DNA from: Maricaulis maris
Lineage (GTDB): Bacteria; Pseudomonadota; Alphaproteobacteria; Caulobacterales; Maricaulaceae
Direction: 5' to 3'
DNA length: 64,000 nucleotides
Assembly: GCF_003634045.1 (NCBI RefSeq)
Contig: NZ_RBIM01000003.1
Location: forward strand, 44,528-108,527
In this document: piece by piece, positions 1 to 8,222 of the stretch
Layout of the letters: every line of letters begins with the position of its first letter
Numbering within the stretch: position 1 is the first letter of the stretch
Notes under the pieces: generated by a model
Databases searched by the model: none
The model's input: only the letters and a program-made list of their open reading frames with translations
Told to the model about the DNA's origin: nothing
Made by a program: the position numbers and the translations under genes

Positions 1-11
1 ACCGCTAGACC

Positions 12-692
12 ATGACCGACCTGGCATCACATACAGGTCATCGGGACCGGCTGCGTGAAAAGCTAACCTCAGCGGGTGGATTAGCGCTTCACGATTATGA
101 ATTGCTTGAGCTCTACCTGTTCCGCTGCATCCCGCGCCGCGACACCAAACCCATCGCCAAGGACCTGATCGCCCGCTTCGGTGATCTGGGCGGCGTCGCT
201 GGCGCCGAGGTCCGCGAGCTGACCGCCATCAAGGGCGTCTCCGAGCGGGTCGCCGCCGACCTCAAACTCATCCAGCCGCTGGCCGAACGCCTGGCCCGCG
301 AACAGGCCATCGGGCGACCGGTCATCACCTCCTGGTCAGCCCTGGTCGCCTATTGCCGCACCGCCATGCAGCACGCCACGACGGAACAGTTCCGCGTTCT
401 ATTCCTCGACCGCAAGAACAAGCTGATCGCCGACCAGGTCCTGGGCGAAGGTACGATCGATCATGCGCCGGTCTATCCCCGCGAAGTGGTCAAGGCCGCC
501 CTCGCCCACGAGGCCTCGGCCATCATCCTGGTGCACAACCACCCCTCCGGCGACGCCACGCCCAGCCAGGCCGATATCGAGATGACCCGCACGCTGATGG
601 AGATTTGCAAACCGTTTGAAATCGCGGTGCATGACCACCTGGTGATCGGCCGGGAGAATACGGCGAGCTTCAAGACGTTGGGGTTGATGTAG
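12..692 (+). CDS. radC: RadC/JAB-domain DNA repair family protein
   Basis: This 226-residue protein has the RadC layout: an N-terminal helix-hairpin-helix-like region (about residues 10-85) and a C-terminal JAB/MPN-type domain. The metal-site signature HNHPSGDATPSQAD is visible near residues 177-190, and an upstream acidic residue lies in GEGTIDHAP. The family is named for DNA repair, but its biochemical role is unsettled. The start is fixed by an in-frame TAG at 6-8, two codons before the ATG. Length is normal for the family. The gene stands alone, followed by a gene-free stretch of about 315 bases. Confidence 0.92.
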   Translation: MTDLASHTGHRDRLREKLTSAGGLALHDYELLELYLFRCIPRRDTKPIAKDLIARFGDLGGVAGAEVRELTAIKGVSERVAADLKLIQPLAERLAREQAIGRPVITSWSALVAYCRTAMQHATTEQFRVLFLDRKNKLIADQVLGEGTIDHAPVYPREVVKAALAHEASAIILVHNHPSGDATPSQADIEMTRTLMEICKPFEIAVHDHLVIGRENTASFKTLGLM

Positions 693-1007
693 GACCTCAG
701 CCATAACCCGGGTGGCGTCATATGTGGCCCGGAAAGAGCGAGCCACGGGTCGCAATAACCCTTAAGATTGCTTATCAGCAAACAATGGAGAGGCGGGGCA
801 CCGGAATTGCCCCTCCTTACACGACAGGTGCATTTCCCCCGGACGCAGCCCGGCGAAAGCCGGGCGAAGATCCGGGGCTAACCGAACCCGACACCAGCCT
901 TTGCGCCCGTCCTGCAGCGATATGCCCAACGTCGATCCCGGATCGCGCTCTGCGCGTCCGGGAAAATTGTGCGGCGCGCGTTGGGGAAAACTCCCGAGAC
1001 GCCGACC
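693..1007. other. Gene-free stretch with two small hairpins
   Basis: No convincing gene is seen between radC and the convergent VOC gene. The region holds a GAAA-capped GC hairpin around 848-865 and a second dyad at 936-963, with arms tcccgga / tccggga enclosing a cgcg / cgcg inner stem. Such GC-rich hairpins are common extragenic palindromes in alphaproteobacteria. They may help end converging transcripts, but no U-tract follows. Nothing resembling a tRNA is visible. Confidence 0.5.
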
Positions 1008-1400
1008 CTACCCCGCCGGTTCAATCGGCTGCCAGAGCTCGATCTTGGTCCCGTTCGGATCCATCACCCAGGCAAAGCGACCATAGTCGAAATCCTGGGG
1101 CTCGCCTTCCAGCGCAACGCCCTTCTCGGCCAAGCGCGCCAGCATGCCGTCCATGTCATCGATCATGAGATTGATCATGAAAGGCTTGTCGGACGGTTTG
1201 AAATAATCCGTCCCGGTTTTGAAGCCGGAGAAGATCGTCCGCGCGCCCTGCGGAAAGGCCTTGCCGCTGTCGGCATGCAGGAAGTCGGCGCCGCCATAAT
1301 CATTGATCTCAAGGCCCAGCTTGTCCTGATACCAGGCCATCAGCGCCGCCGGATCGGGGCTGTGAAAGAAGATGCCGCCGACACCAATGATTTTCGCCAT
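1008..1400 (-). CDS. VOC-family (glyoxalase/dioxygenase-like) protein
   Basis: The 130-residue product is a small vicinal-oxygen-chelate fold protein. It opens with MAKIIGVGGIFFHSPDPAAL and ends with the typical DPNGTKIELWQP strand, where the family places a metal-ligand glutamate. Proteins of this size act as dimers in glyoxalase, antibiotic-resistance or dioxygenase roles; the substrate cannot be read from sequence. The ATG at 1398-1400 was chosen because AAGGAGA lies just upstream. A start 13 codons earlier is possible but lacks a good ribosome site. The gene lies 51 bases downstream of the zinc-ribbon gene on the same strand, so the two may be co-transcribed. Confidence 0.8.
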   Translation of the reverse strand: MAKIIGVGGIFFHSPDPAALMAWYQDKLGLEINDYGGADFLHADSGKAFPQGARTIFSGFKTGTDYFKPSDKPFMINLMIDDMDGMLARLAEKGVALEGEPQDFDYGRFAWVMDPNGTKIELWQPIEPAG

Positions 1401-1451
1401 CTTGTTCTCCTTCGCTTGTTGCCGAAGCATAGGGCGCAAGGGCTGGTCGGG

Positions 1452-1883
1452 CTAGCACAGCCGGTCAATCTTGCGGAGCAGGGCCTCGCGATCACTCGCT
1501 TTGAGGAAGATCGCCGGGATGCGGACCAGATAGCGGGCATGACTGCTGGTCTTCTTGATCGCCTGACGCTCCGCCCCGGCAGCGATGAAACGGCGAATTT
1601 CCGCCAGCATGGCGGCGTCCTTGGCCCACAAGGTTTCACCACGATGGTCCAGCTTGAACCAGGCGTCCGACGGCCAGTCGAGCGCATGCTTGGCCGCATG
1701 CCCGCACGCACTGCACCGCACCTGCCCGTCCCAATTATCGGGCAGAATTTCGCCCGTTGCGGTGCGCAAACTCACCGGCAAGGGCTTGCTATGCGAGGTC
1801 GAGAACACTGCGCGCCCGCCACAATGCGGGCAAACAATATCCAGCGGGCCGTCCAGCAGGGGCAGTTCGTAGATCGAGCTCAT
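1452..1883 (-). CDS. Conserved hypothetical protein with zinc-ribbon cysteines
   Basis: The function of this 143-residue protein is not recognised. Two CxxC pairs, CPHCGG near the N-terminus and CSACGH about 45 residues later, are spaced like a zinc ribbon. The C-terminal half is helical and basic. No membrane segment or signal peptide is seen. The ATG at 1881-1883 is preferred, giving MSSIYELPLLDG; a GTG 11 codons upstream is an alternative. The gene precedes the VOC gene on the same strand and diverges from thrC. Confidence 0.6.
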   Translation of the reverse strand: MSSIYELPLLDGPLDIVCPHCGGRAVFSTSHSKPLPVSLRTATGEILPDNWDGQVRCSACGHAAKHALDWPSDAWFKLDHRGETLWAKDAAMLAEIRRFIAAGAERQAIKKTSSHARYLVRIPAIFLKASDREALLRKIDRLC

Positions 1884-1992
1884 GGGCCAACCTATCGCTG
1901 CTTTGCCCGGCCGCACAGATGGAAAACAGGCTGGACGCGGCGCGCCTGTCGCCTAGCCTCTGGCCGGTCGGACGCAAGAGGACCGGAGCAAG

Positions 1993-3216
1993 ATGCAAGC
2001 CCCCGCCAACTATTTCACCCATCTGGAATGCTCCGAGACGGGTGAGCGATACGAGGCCGACCAGCCGCACAATCTCTCCAAGGCCGGCAAGCCGCTTCTG
2101 GCGCGCTATGACCTTGAGAAAATGAAGGCGGAAAATGATCGCGGCGCGATCTGGGCGCGCGGTGGCGGATTCTGGAAATGGCGCGAGCTTCTGCCGGTGG
2201 CGGGCGACGCTCATGTCTGCGCCCTCGGCGAAATCGATACGCCGCTGATCGATGTGCCGGCCACCGGCAAGGCATCCGGCGCGACGGGTAAGGTCTGGGT
2301 CAAGGATGAGGGCCGCCTGCCGACCGGCTCATTCAAGGCGCGCGGCCTCGCCCTCGCCGTCGCCATGGCCCATCAATACGACCTCAAACGCCTCGCCATG
2401 CCGACCAATGGCAATGCCGGCGCCGCCCTGTCGGCCTATGCCAGCCGCATGGGCATGGAGAGCTGGTGCTTTGCGCCGGAGGACACGCCGGAAGCCAATC
2501 TGCGCGAGATGGCGCTGCAGGGCGCCCGCGTCTTCAAGGTCAACGGCTTCATCCATCATTGCGGCGCCCTCGTCGGGGCCGGCAAGGAGAAGATGGGCTG
2601 GTTTGATGTCTCCACCCTCAAGGAGCCCTTCCGGATCGAGGGCAAGAAGACGATGGGCCTGGAACTCGCCGCCCAACTCGGCTGGCGGGTGCCCGATGCG
2701 ATCTTCTACCCGACCGGCGGCGGCACCGGCCTGATCGGCATGTGGAAAGCCTTCGACGAGATGGAAGAACTCGGCTGGATCGGCCCGGAGCGCCCGAAAA
2801 TGTTCGCCGTCCAGGCCGAAGGCTGCGCGCCGATTGTCAAGGCCTTTGAGGACGGCGCGAGACACGCCGAAGAATGGCTCGACGCCCAGACCGCCGCCAT
2901 GGGCATCCGCGTCCCCAAGGCGATCGGTGATTTTCTGATCCTGGACGCCGTGCGCGAGAGCGGTGGGGCTGCGCTCGCTGTGTCGGAAGACGCGATCGAA
3001 ACGGCGCGGACACGCTGCGCCCGCGAGGACGGGCTGTTGCTCTGTCCCGAGGGCGCGGCGACGCTGGCCGCCATGGAAAAGGCGATGGGCGACGGGCTGC
3101 TGGCGCGCGACGCCGAATGCGTGTTGTTCAATTGCGGCTCGGGCCTGAAATACGCGATGCCGGACGGGGCCGTGATGCTGGATCGGCACGGGGATGTGGA
3201 TTGGGCGGCGATGTGA
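1993..3216 (+). CDS. thrC: Threonine synthase (PLP-dependent)
   Basis: The 407-residue enzyme would convert O-phosphohomoserine to threonine in the cytosol. It shows the fold-type II PLP signature TGSFKARG with the Schiff-base lysine at about residue 115, and a PTNGNAGAAL motif. A later glycine-rich PTGGGTGLIGMW loop would cradle the cofactor phosphate. The N-terminal LECSETGERYEAD segment is typical of the shorter threonine synthase class. A related PLP lyase cannot be fully excluded. The gene is transcribed alone, and base composition drops sharply right after its stop. Confidence 0.8.
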   Translation: MQAPANYFTHLECSETGERYEADQPHNLSKAGKPLLARYDLEKMKAENDRGAIWARGGGFWKWRELLPVAGDAHVCALGEIDTPLIDVPATGKASGATGKVWVKDEGRLPTGSFKARGLALAVAMAHQYDLKRLAMPTNGNAGAALSAYASRMGMESWCFAPEDTPEANLREMALQGARVFKVNGFIHHCGALVGAGKEKMGWFDVSTLKEPFRIEGKKTMGLELAAQLGWRVPDAIFYPTGGGTGLIGMWKAFDEMEELGWIGPERPKMFAVQAEGCAPIVKAFEDGARHAEEWLDAQTAAMGIRVPKAIGDFLILDAVRESGGAALAVSEDAIETARTRCAREDGLLLCPEGAATLAAMEKAMGDGLLARDAECVLFNCGSGLKYAMPDGAVMLDRHGDVDWAAM

Positions 3217-3240
3217 TTTAAATGCTTGCGTGACAACAAA

Positions 3241-3252
3241 CAGACGCGTCTG
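3241..3252. repeat. Perfect 12-bp palindrome (cagacgcgtctg)
   Basis: A perfect 12-bp dyad lies 43 bases before the start of the AT-richer membrane gene at 3296. It is embedded in sequence much poorer in GC than the flanks. It could be an operator or a chance palindrome; no matching second copy was noticed nearby. Confidence 0.4.
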
Positions 3253-3295
3253 AAATGCGAAATTTTGACGGATTCAAAAATGGAAACTTAGTTGC

Positions 3296-3913
3296 ATGAC
3301 TGAGCCATCATCGTTCGAGCGTGAGATTGCGGACTACGCGATCACCCAGTCGCACAAGCACGAGTCAGAGTCGGCTAACGCCAAGAAAGAACAAGGGCGA
3401 TACTTGGTTGCAGGTGCAGCAGGTGGGATAGCTCTGCTTGTCGGGCAGTTCGACACCGCTGCCGATACACAACGACTGTTAATCGCATCAGCGCTCATAT
3501 TTTACGCTGCATCGCTCTACTGTTCATTCAACACCTTGAGAGCAGTTTGGGTAGAAGAATCTGAGAACGCTGTAGCGTGGAAAAAATGGGATGTGGCTGC
3601 CCGAACCGTCGTCTTTGAACAAATTCAACAGAAGGGCGCTGTCTCTCGAATGTTGGAACTTCCGCCAACGCCACGAAACAAAACGAGACAATTTGATCGG
3701 TGGAACTGGTGGGCGGTAACTTTTCTTGTTCAAGGAGCGATTTGGTCGCTTTTCTTCCTTGGTAGCCACTTTGAGTGGTGGCCATGGCTCGGCCAGCATG
3801 CAATTGAGTCAGCCCCTGTTGGAGGCGAAATTTTACCTCCGGAAGCATCGTGCACATCGGGAAAGAGCCCACCCGCAAACTGCGGCAGCGAAAGCTCCGC
3901 CCAGACGTTGTGA
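3296..3913 (+). CDS. Orphan membrane protein, three predicted TM segments, low GC
   Basis: This 205-residue protein is not recognised. It has a charged, lysine/glutamate-rich N-terminus of about 35 residues and two closely spaced hydrophobic segments (about 38-54 and 62-79). A charged central region follows, with a third segment near 142-160 (WWAVTFLVQGAIWSLFFLG), then a polar tail with two cysteines. Two TM helices plus a cytosolic part recalls SLATT-like effector proteins, but no clear match can be claimed. Codon use is more AT-rich than in neighbours, suggesting recent acquisition. The ATG at 3296 has only a weak GGAAAC upstream. Confidence 0.6.
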   Translation: MTEPSSFEREIADYAITQSHKHESESANAKKEQGRYLVAGAAGGIALLVGQFDTAADTQRLLIASALIFYAASLYCSFNTLRAVWVEESENAVAWKKWDVAARTVVFEQIQQKGAVSRMLELPPTPRNKTRQFDRWNWWAVTFLVQGAIWSLFFLGSHFEWWPWLGQHAIESAPVGGEILPPEASCTSGKSPPANCGSESSAQTL

Positions 3914-4027
3914 GCGCTTCATTTCCGTGTGTGGCCGAACGACCGAGGGAGATCATCGGTCTGTCGAATGTAGATTGGGACAAATTTTAGTTGCGCAGCT
4001 GCCGCAGCGCGCCCCTCACCTTTGATT

Positions 4028-4049
4028 CCTCTCCCCGGTCGGGGAGAGG
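4028..4049. repeat. Short perfect hairpin (9-bp stem, ggtc loop)
   Basis: A perfect 9-bp inverted repeat, cctctcccc / ggggagagg, has a four-base loop. It lies between the orphan membrane gene and the RDD-like gene. No T-run follows, so it is more like a scattered extragenic palindrome than a standard terminator. Confidence 0.5.
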
Positions 4050-4127
4050 CGGTGCTCGGGCGCGCCCGGACAGACGCACGGTCAAACCCTCTCGCCAAGG
4101 CGGGGTTTTGCAGGCCAAGATAGGCGC

Positions 4128-4871
4128 ATGCGAAGATTGCACGTCAACCGTTACGTCCTGGGCTGGGCCCTGATCGCGCTCTGGCTTGTGCCGGTCGGTC
4201 TCGAAATCATCCTGCACGCAACTTGGATCGAGGGCGGCGGCAAGTATGGCGACTTCATTCTGGCGCTGCGCCGGGACCTGGCCGTCCCGGATGGCTTGAG
4301 CGAGAGCCTGAACGCGATCGCGCTGCTACTCGGCCCGGCGATCGTGCTACTCTGCGAACCGGCGCTGCCGACCTCGGCACGCCACAAGGCTATCCTGCCC
4401 GAACAGCGGTTCCGGGCCGGCATGGTCGATTACGCCGCTGCGCAACTGGCCATCGCCCTGCCCGCGCAGTTGCTCTTGCTGACGCTCAACGAGATGCAGC
4501 TTGGCCACCCGTTTGACCCGGACTGGCTCGGCCTGCCGCGCCACTTCGTGGAGCCGCTCGGCCCCGTCGCCTGGCTGATTTATACCGGCTGGCACATCGC
4601 ACGTCGCAAGCAGACGCTTGGCCAATACGTCAATCGCTATCGCTTGGTCCATCCAGGCCCGGCGTTCAGCCCGCGCGAAGTGGCCTATCAGGTCTTCCGG
4701 GTCTTGTTTTACGCGGGCGGGCAACTGGCGCGCTCAATCCTGCACCGTCCGCGCTCAATCCTGACTTATACCAAGGCCGAATACGCCGCGCTCGACGAGA
4801 CCGAGACGCCCTACTGGTACGCAAACGCCGGCGTGACGACAGAAGTTCTCGACTATGAGGTGGGCCGGTAG
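4128..4871 (+). CDS. RDD-like integral membrane protein
   Basis: The 247-residue protein has hydrophobic segments near residues 10-28, 60-78 and 100-122, and a further one around 140-156. The motif RRKQTLGQYVNRYRLV resembles the conserved 'pGKrllglrvv' strand of RDD-family membrane proteins, hence the tentative family call. The N-terminus (RYVLGWALIALWLVPVGLEI) fits a first TM helix after short basic residues. The function is unknown; some RDD proteins are linked to ion transport. It is transcribed toward purB, with an 87-base gap. Confidence 0.5.
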   Translation: MRRLHVNRYVLGWALIALWLVPVGLEIILHATWIEGGGKYGDFILALRRDLAVPDGLSESLNAIALLLGPAIVLLCEPALPTSARHKAILPEQRFRAGMVDYAAAQLAIALPAQLLLLTLNEMQLGHPFDPDWLGLPRHFVEPLGPVAWLIYTGWHIARRKQTLGQYVNRYRLVHPGPAFSPREVAYQVFRVLFYAGGQLARSILHRPRSILTYTKAEYAALDETETPYWYANAGVTTEVLDYEVGR

Positions 4872-4958
4872 CGCGCGTTCAGCCCACCCTCCCCTTGACC
4901 TCTCCGCCATTCCATCGCATCCCCCGCGCTTCTGTCTCACACCGCGCGGAGCCCGCTC

Positions 4959-6260
4959 ATGATCCCCCGCTATACCCGTCCTGAAATGGCTGCCATCTGG
5001 TCGGACCAGAACAAGTACAAGATCTGGTATCTGATCGAGGCGCACGCGACGGAGAAGCTGGCGGAGCTGGGTGTGGTGCCGCAATCGGCGGTCGAGGCGG
5101 TGTGGAAGGCCAAGGATGTCGAGTTTGATGTCGACCGGATCAATGAGATCGAGGCCGAGGTGAAGCATGATGTCATCGCCTTCCTGACCCACCTGGCCGA
5201 GCATGTCGGCGAGGAGAGCCGTTTCGTCCATCAGGGGCTGACCTCTTCGGACGTGCTGGACACTTGCCTCGCCGCGCAGATGAAACAGTCCGCCGACCTC
5301 CTGCTGGAGGGCATGGACCGGGTGCTGGTGGCGCTGAAGACGCGGGCCATGGAACACAAATTCACCGCCTGCATCGGTCGCTCGCACGGCATCCATGCCG
5401 AGCCGACCACGATGGGTCTGAAATTGGCGCGCTTTTATGCCGAGTTTGACCGCAATCGCGCCCGCCTGGTCGCGGCGCGTGACGAGATCGCCACTTGCGC
5501 CATTTCCGGCGCCATCGGCACTTTTGCCAATATCGATCCGGCGGTGGAAGAGCATGTCGCCAAGCAGATGGGGCTCACCGTCGAGCCGGTCTCGACCCAG
5601 GTCATCCCGCGTGACCGCCATGCCAATTATTTCGCCGTGCTGGGCCTCATTGCCTCGGCGATCGAGAATATCGCTATCGAGGTGCGCCATTTGCAGCGTT
5701 CGGAAGTGCGCGAGGCGCAGGAATATTTCTCGCCGGGCCAGAAGGGCTCGTCGGCCATGCCGCACAAGCGCAATCCGATCCTCACCGAAAACCTCACCGG
5801 CCAGGCCCGCCTGGTGCGCTCGGCCGTGGTGCCGGCGATGGAGAATATTGCCCTCTGGCATGAGCGCGATATCTCGCACTCCTCCGTCGAGCGCGGCATC
5901 GGCCCCGACGCCAATGTCCATCTCGACTTCGCCCTGCACCGCACCGCCGGCATGATCGAAAAGCTGATCGTGCATGAGGATCGCTGCCTGGAAAACCTTC
6001 AGGCCTATGGCGGCATCCACAATTCCCAGCGCGTGCTTCTGGCCCTGACCCAGGCCGGTGCCTCCCGCGAGGACAGCTATCGCCTGGTCCAGCGCAATGG
6101 CATGAAAACCTGGGATGAGGGCGGCATGCTGGTCGATCACCTGAAAGCCGATGAGGGCGTCACTGCCCTGATGACAGACGCCCAGATCGAGGCCTGTTTC
6201 GACGAGGCCTATCACATGAAGCATGTCGACACGATTTTTAGCCGGGTGTTCGGGGACTGA
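4959..6260 (+). CDS. purB: Adenylosuccinate lyase
   Basis: The 433-residue enzyme acts twice in purine synthesis. It releases fumarate from SAICAR to give AICAR, and from adenylosuccinate to give AMP. The fumarase/aspartase superfamily signature GSSAMPHKRNP is present near residues 264-274, and TSSDVLDT near residue 92. The start MIPRYTRPEMAAIW is typical for this family and the length is normal. It is the first of five pur genes in the window (purB, C, S, Q, L), though not contiguous with the rest. A palindromic repeat copy sits directly downstream. Confidence 0.96.
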   Translation: MIPRYTRPEMAAIWSDQNKYKIWYLIEAHATEKLAELGVVPQSAVEAVWKAKDVEFDVDRINEIEAEVKHDVIAFLTHLAEHVGEESRFVHQGLTSSDVLDTCLAAQMKQSADLLLEGMDRVLVALKTRAMEHKFTACIGRSHGIHAEPTTMGLKLARFYAEFDRNRARLVAARDEIATCAISGAIGTFANIDPAVEEHVAKQMGLTVEPVSTQVIPRDRHANYFAVLGLIASAIENIAIEVRHLQRSEVREAQEYFSPGQKGSSAMPHKRNPILTENLTGQARLVRSAVVPAMENIALWHERDISHSSVERGIGPDANVHLDFALHRTAGMIEKLIVHEDRCLENLQAYGGIHNSQRVLLALTQAGASREDSYRLVQRNGMKTWDEGGMLVDHLKADEGVTALMTDAQIEACFDEAYHMKHVDTIFSRVFGD

Positions 6261-6270
6261 GGGCCTCGCT

Positions 6271-6290
6271 ACTCCGCCCGCGGGAGTTTT
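6271..6290 (+). terminator. Possible weak terminator after purB
   Basis: A short actcc / ggagt stem followed by TTTT lies 11 bases after the purB stop codon. The stem is only five pairs, so this is a weak candidate. Confidence 0.3.
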
Positions 6291-6317
6291 GAGAACGCGC
6301 GCAACGGCGCGCAACGA

Positions 6318-6449
6318 TCCATAGATCACTTGTCAGCCAGCAGGCCGTATCCGGTTATCCAGCTCAAGGGTGCAACCGCGAAGCGGCGCCTGCGGCGCCC
6401 TTGACCTGGATAACCGGATACGGCGACATCTCGGCAAGCAGTCTATGGA
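6318..6449. repeat. Structured palindromic repeat element, copy 1
   Basis: This 132-base nested palindrome lies between purB and the 6551 gene. An outer imperfect stem (6318-6332 with 6435-6449) encloses a perfect 16-bp stem (6345-6360 with 6408-6423). Inside is a core at 6365-6403 closed by caaggg / cccttg, which holds two mini-hairpins, ccgc-gaa-gcgg and cgcc-tgc-ggcg. The core is almost identical to copy 2 at 9259-9297, while the 16-bp arms differ in sequence yet remain perfectly paired. The left flank (cttgtcagccagcaggcc, 6329-6346) recurs inverted to the right of copy 2. Confidence 0.85.
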
Positions 6450-6550
6450 CAGGTTCGCGCCAAGGGGGCGTCACGTCCGCGAACACAAAACTCCGTGAAA
6501 TCGAGCTCGCCGCGGTAGCCCGGCAGCCCGCGCGCGCCTAATCTCCCCCC

Positions 6551-7111
6551 ATGGCCAAGACTCACCCCCATATCGACGATCGCATCCGCGCCTTCATCGA
6601 GAAGCAGAAGCTGTTCTTCGTCGCCACGGCCCCGTCCGGAGACGGCGGGCATGTGAACCTATCGCCCAAGGGCTATGACAGTTTCCGCATTCTGGGACCC
6701 AATGAGGTCGCCTATCTCGATCTCGGCGGATCGGGGATCGAGACACTGGCGCATGTGCGCCAGAATGGCCGCATCACCTTCATGTTCTGCGCCTTTGACG
6801 GCGCCGCCAACATTCTGCGACTCTACGGCCAGGCCGAAGCGGTCTCCTTTGATGAGCCGGGTTTTGCCGACAAGCTCGCCCTCTTCCCGGACTTCCCCAA
6901 GGCGCGTACCATTTTCACCGCGAAGATCGACCGCATTCAGGACAGTTGCGGCTGGGGTGTGCCCTTTTACGATTATGCTGGCGAACGCGACCAGCTGATC
7001 CGCGCCAATGCCCACCAGTCCGACGAGGAATGGTCGGAGCGGCGCTATGTTTCGAACGCGGTCTCGATCGACGGCCTACCCGGCCTGGTCAAGCCGGATG
7101 CAGCGGAGTAG
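6551..7111 (+). CDS. Pyridoxamine 5'-phosphate oxidase-fold (FMN-binding) protein
   Basis: The 186-residue product fits the split-barrel PNPOx-like family. It has an N-terminal helix, then FFVATAPSGDGGHVNLSPKG, the family's first strands with the VNLSPKG signature. GRITFMFCAFDGAANILRLYG follows, where FMN phosphate contacts usually lie. Members use flavin to reduce or detoxify small molecules; true PdxH activity is unlikely because key PdxH motifs are absent. The thioredoxin-like gene starts only six bases after its stop codon, implying co-transcription and a shared redox role (inference). Confidence 0.75.
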   Translation: MAKTHPHIDDRIRAFIEKQKLFFVATAPSGDGGHVNLSPKGYDSFRILGPNEVAYLDLGGSGIETLAHVRQNGRITFMFCAFDGAANILRLYGQAEAVSFDEPGFADKLALFPDFPKARTIFTAKIDRIQDSCGWGVPFYDYAGERDQLIRANAHQSDEEWSERRYVSNAVSIDGLPGLVKPDAAE

Positions 7112-7117
7112 TTCGCC

Positions 7118-7582
7118 ATGCGCCTCAGCCTGATCCTCATTGCCGCCCTCGCCGTCTTCATGGCGCCGAATTTCTTCCGCTCCGGATGGGACGGAACGGC
7201 GGAGGCCGAAGTGACCGAAGCGGTCGCCGAGCGGCCGCGCCTGGCCGCCGTCATGTTCCGCTCCTCCTGGTGTTCGGCCTGCCGCATCATCGAGCCGCGC
7301 GTCGAGGATGTGCGCGCTGACTATGAGGACGCCGCCATCGGCTGGGTGAAGTTCGACTTCACGCTGGGTCGGCGCGAAAGCCTGCGCGAACTCGCCGAGG
7401 CTGAGGGCCTGACGGACATTTACAGCGAGGCGGCCGGCTCGACCGGCTTCATGCTGCTGATCGACCGCGAAACGGGCCAGGTCTTCGAAATGATCACGAT
7501 GGATTACGGCCGCGACCAGATCCGCGAAGCCCTGGACCGCTGGCTGCGCGTGGTCGAGCGGCTGGAGACAGAGGGGGTCTGA
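7118..7582 (+). CDS. Exported thioredoxin-like protein (WCSAC active site)
   Basis: This 154-residue protein starts with a hydrophobic signal or anchor segment (residues 2-19). It carries a thioredoxin-fold domain with the redox motif W51-C52-S-A-C55. The cis-proline region is poorly defined (SEAAGSTGFMLLIDRETG). It probably acts in the periplasm as a thiol-disulfide protein; the partner is unknown. It forms a tight pair with the upstream FMN protein, with a six-base gap. A strong bidirectional terminator follows. Confidence 0.75.
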   Translation: MRLSLILIAALAVFMAPNFFRSGWDGTAEAEVTEAVAERPRLAAVMFRSSWCSACRIIEPRVEDVRADYEDAAIGWVKFDFTLGRRESLRELAEAEGLTDIYSEAAGSTGFMLLIDRETGQVFEMITMDYGRDQIREALDRWLRVVERLETEGV

Positions 7583-7593
7583 GGGCGCAAACA

Positions 7594-7620
7594 AAAAGCC
7601 CCGGCAGGACCGGGGCTTTT
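7594..7620. terminator. Bidirectional rho-independent terminator
   Basis: An 11-bp inverted repeat, aaaagccccgg / ccggggctttt with a five-base loop, gives a U-tract on either strand. It sits between the converging thioredoxin-like and DUF1476 genes and probably serves both. Confidence 0.9.
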
Positions 7621-7642
7621 CCTGTCACGTTCAAGCGAAAGA

Positions 7643-7966
7643 TCAGCCCTGCGAGCGGATCTGTTCGCGGGCGGTGACCAGGAGATCGTCCATCTGCTTG
7701 CGCAGCAGATGGTCGGACACCTCAACGCCCTTGGCGTCAAAATCACCGCGCACCTTGCGGAAGACATCGTCATCGCCGGCTTCCTCGAAATCGGACGCGA
7801 TCACCGCCTTGGCATAGGCTTCCGATTCCGGACCATCGAGCCCCAGCAGCTCGGCCGCCCACAGGCCCAACAGCTTGTTGCGGCGGGCCGTCGCCTTGAA
7901 CTCGATCTCCTGATCGTGGGCGTACTTGTTCTCGAAGCCTTTTTCGCGATCGTCGATGCCCGACAT
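7643..7966 (-). CDS. DUF1476 protein (F1F0-ATPase zeta inhibitor family)
   Basis: The 107-residue, helical, charge-rich protein matches DUF1476. This alphaproteobacterial family includes the zeta subunit, which inhibits ATP hydrolysis by the F1 motor. Recognisable parts are MSGIDDREKGFENKYAHDQE at the N-terminus and the RRNKLLGLWAAELLG helix. The start at 7966 is chosen because AGGGAGA lies just upstream and the family always begins this way; the reading frame runs open much further back. It is divergent from purC and converges with the thioredoxin-like gene. Confidence 0.88.
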   Translation of the reverse strand: MSGIDDREKGFENKYAHDQEIEFKATARRNKLLGLWAAELLGLDGPESEAYAKAVIASDFEEAGDDDVFRKVRGDFDAKGVEVSDHLLRKQMDDLLVTAREQIRSQG

Positions 7967-8222
7967 GGGTCTCTCCCTGAAGACGGTCCTGATGGACGGT
8001 TGTGTTGCCTGTTGAGTAGCTTGGCCGCCCGGCCAAATCAATCTTTGCGCTGAAGCTCGCGCAGGCTTCATGCCGCACCGCGACAAGAGATTGCACCACA
8101 GGGCCGCGAGGGATATTTTCAGCCTCCGATACGCGGTCCGGTCTTCGATTCGGGCCGCGTCGTGCTTTTTCATGGCCGGGCGTCCGCTGGGGGCTGCCGG
8201 GTCCGCCTCTGGAGCGCCCACC

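Noticed and set aside
4755..6329. A 524-codon open frame antisense to purB
   Set aside because: It lies opposite a certain gene and shows no domain or ribosome site.
8070..8222. Longer N-terminus for purC
   Set aside because: The frame is open, but the 51 extra residues do not resemble PurC, and the ATG at 8223 gives the standard start.
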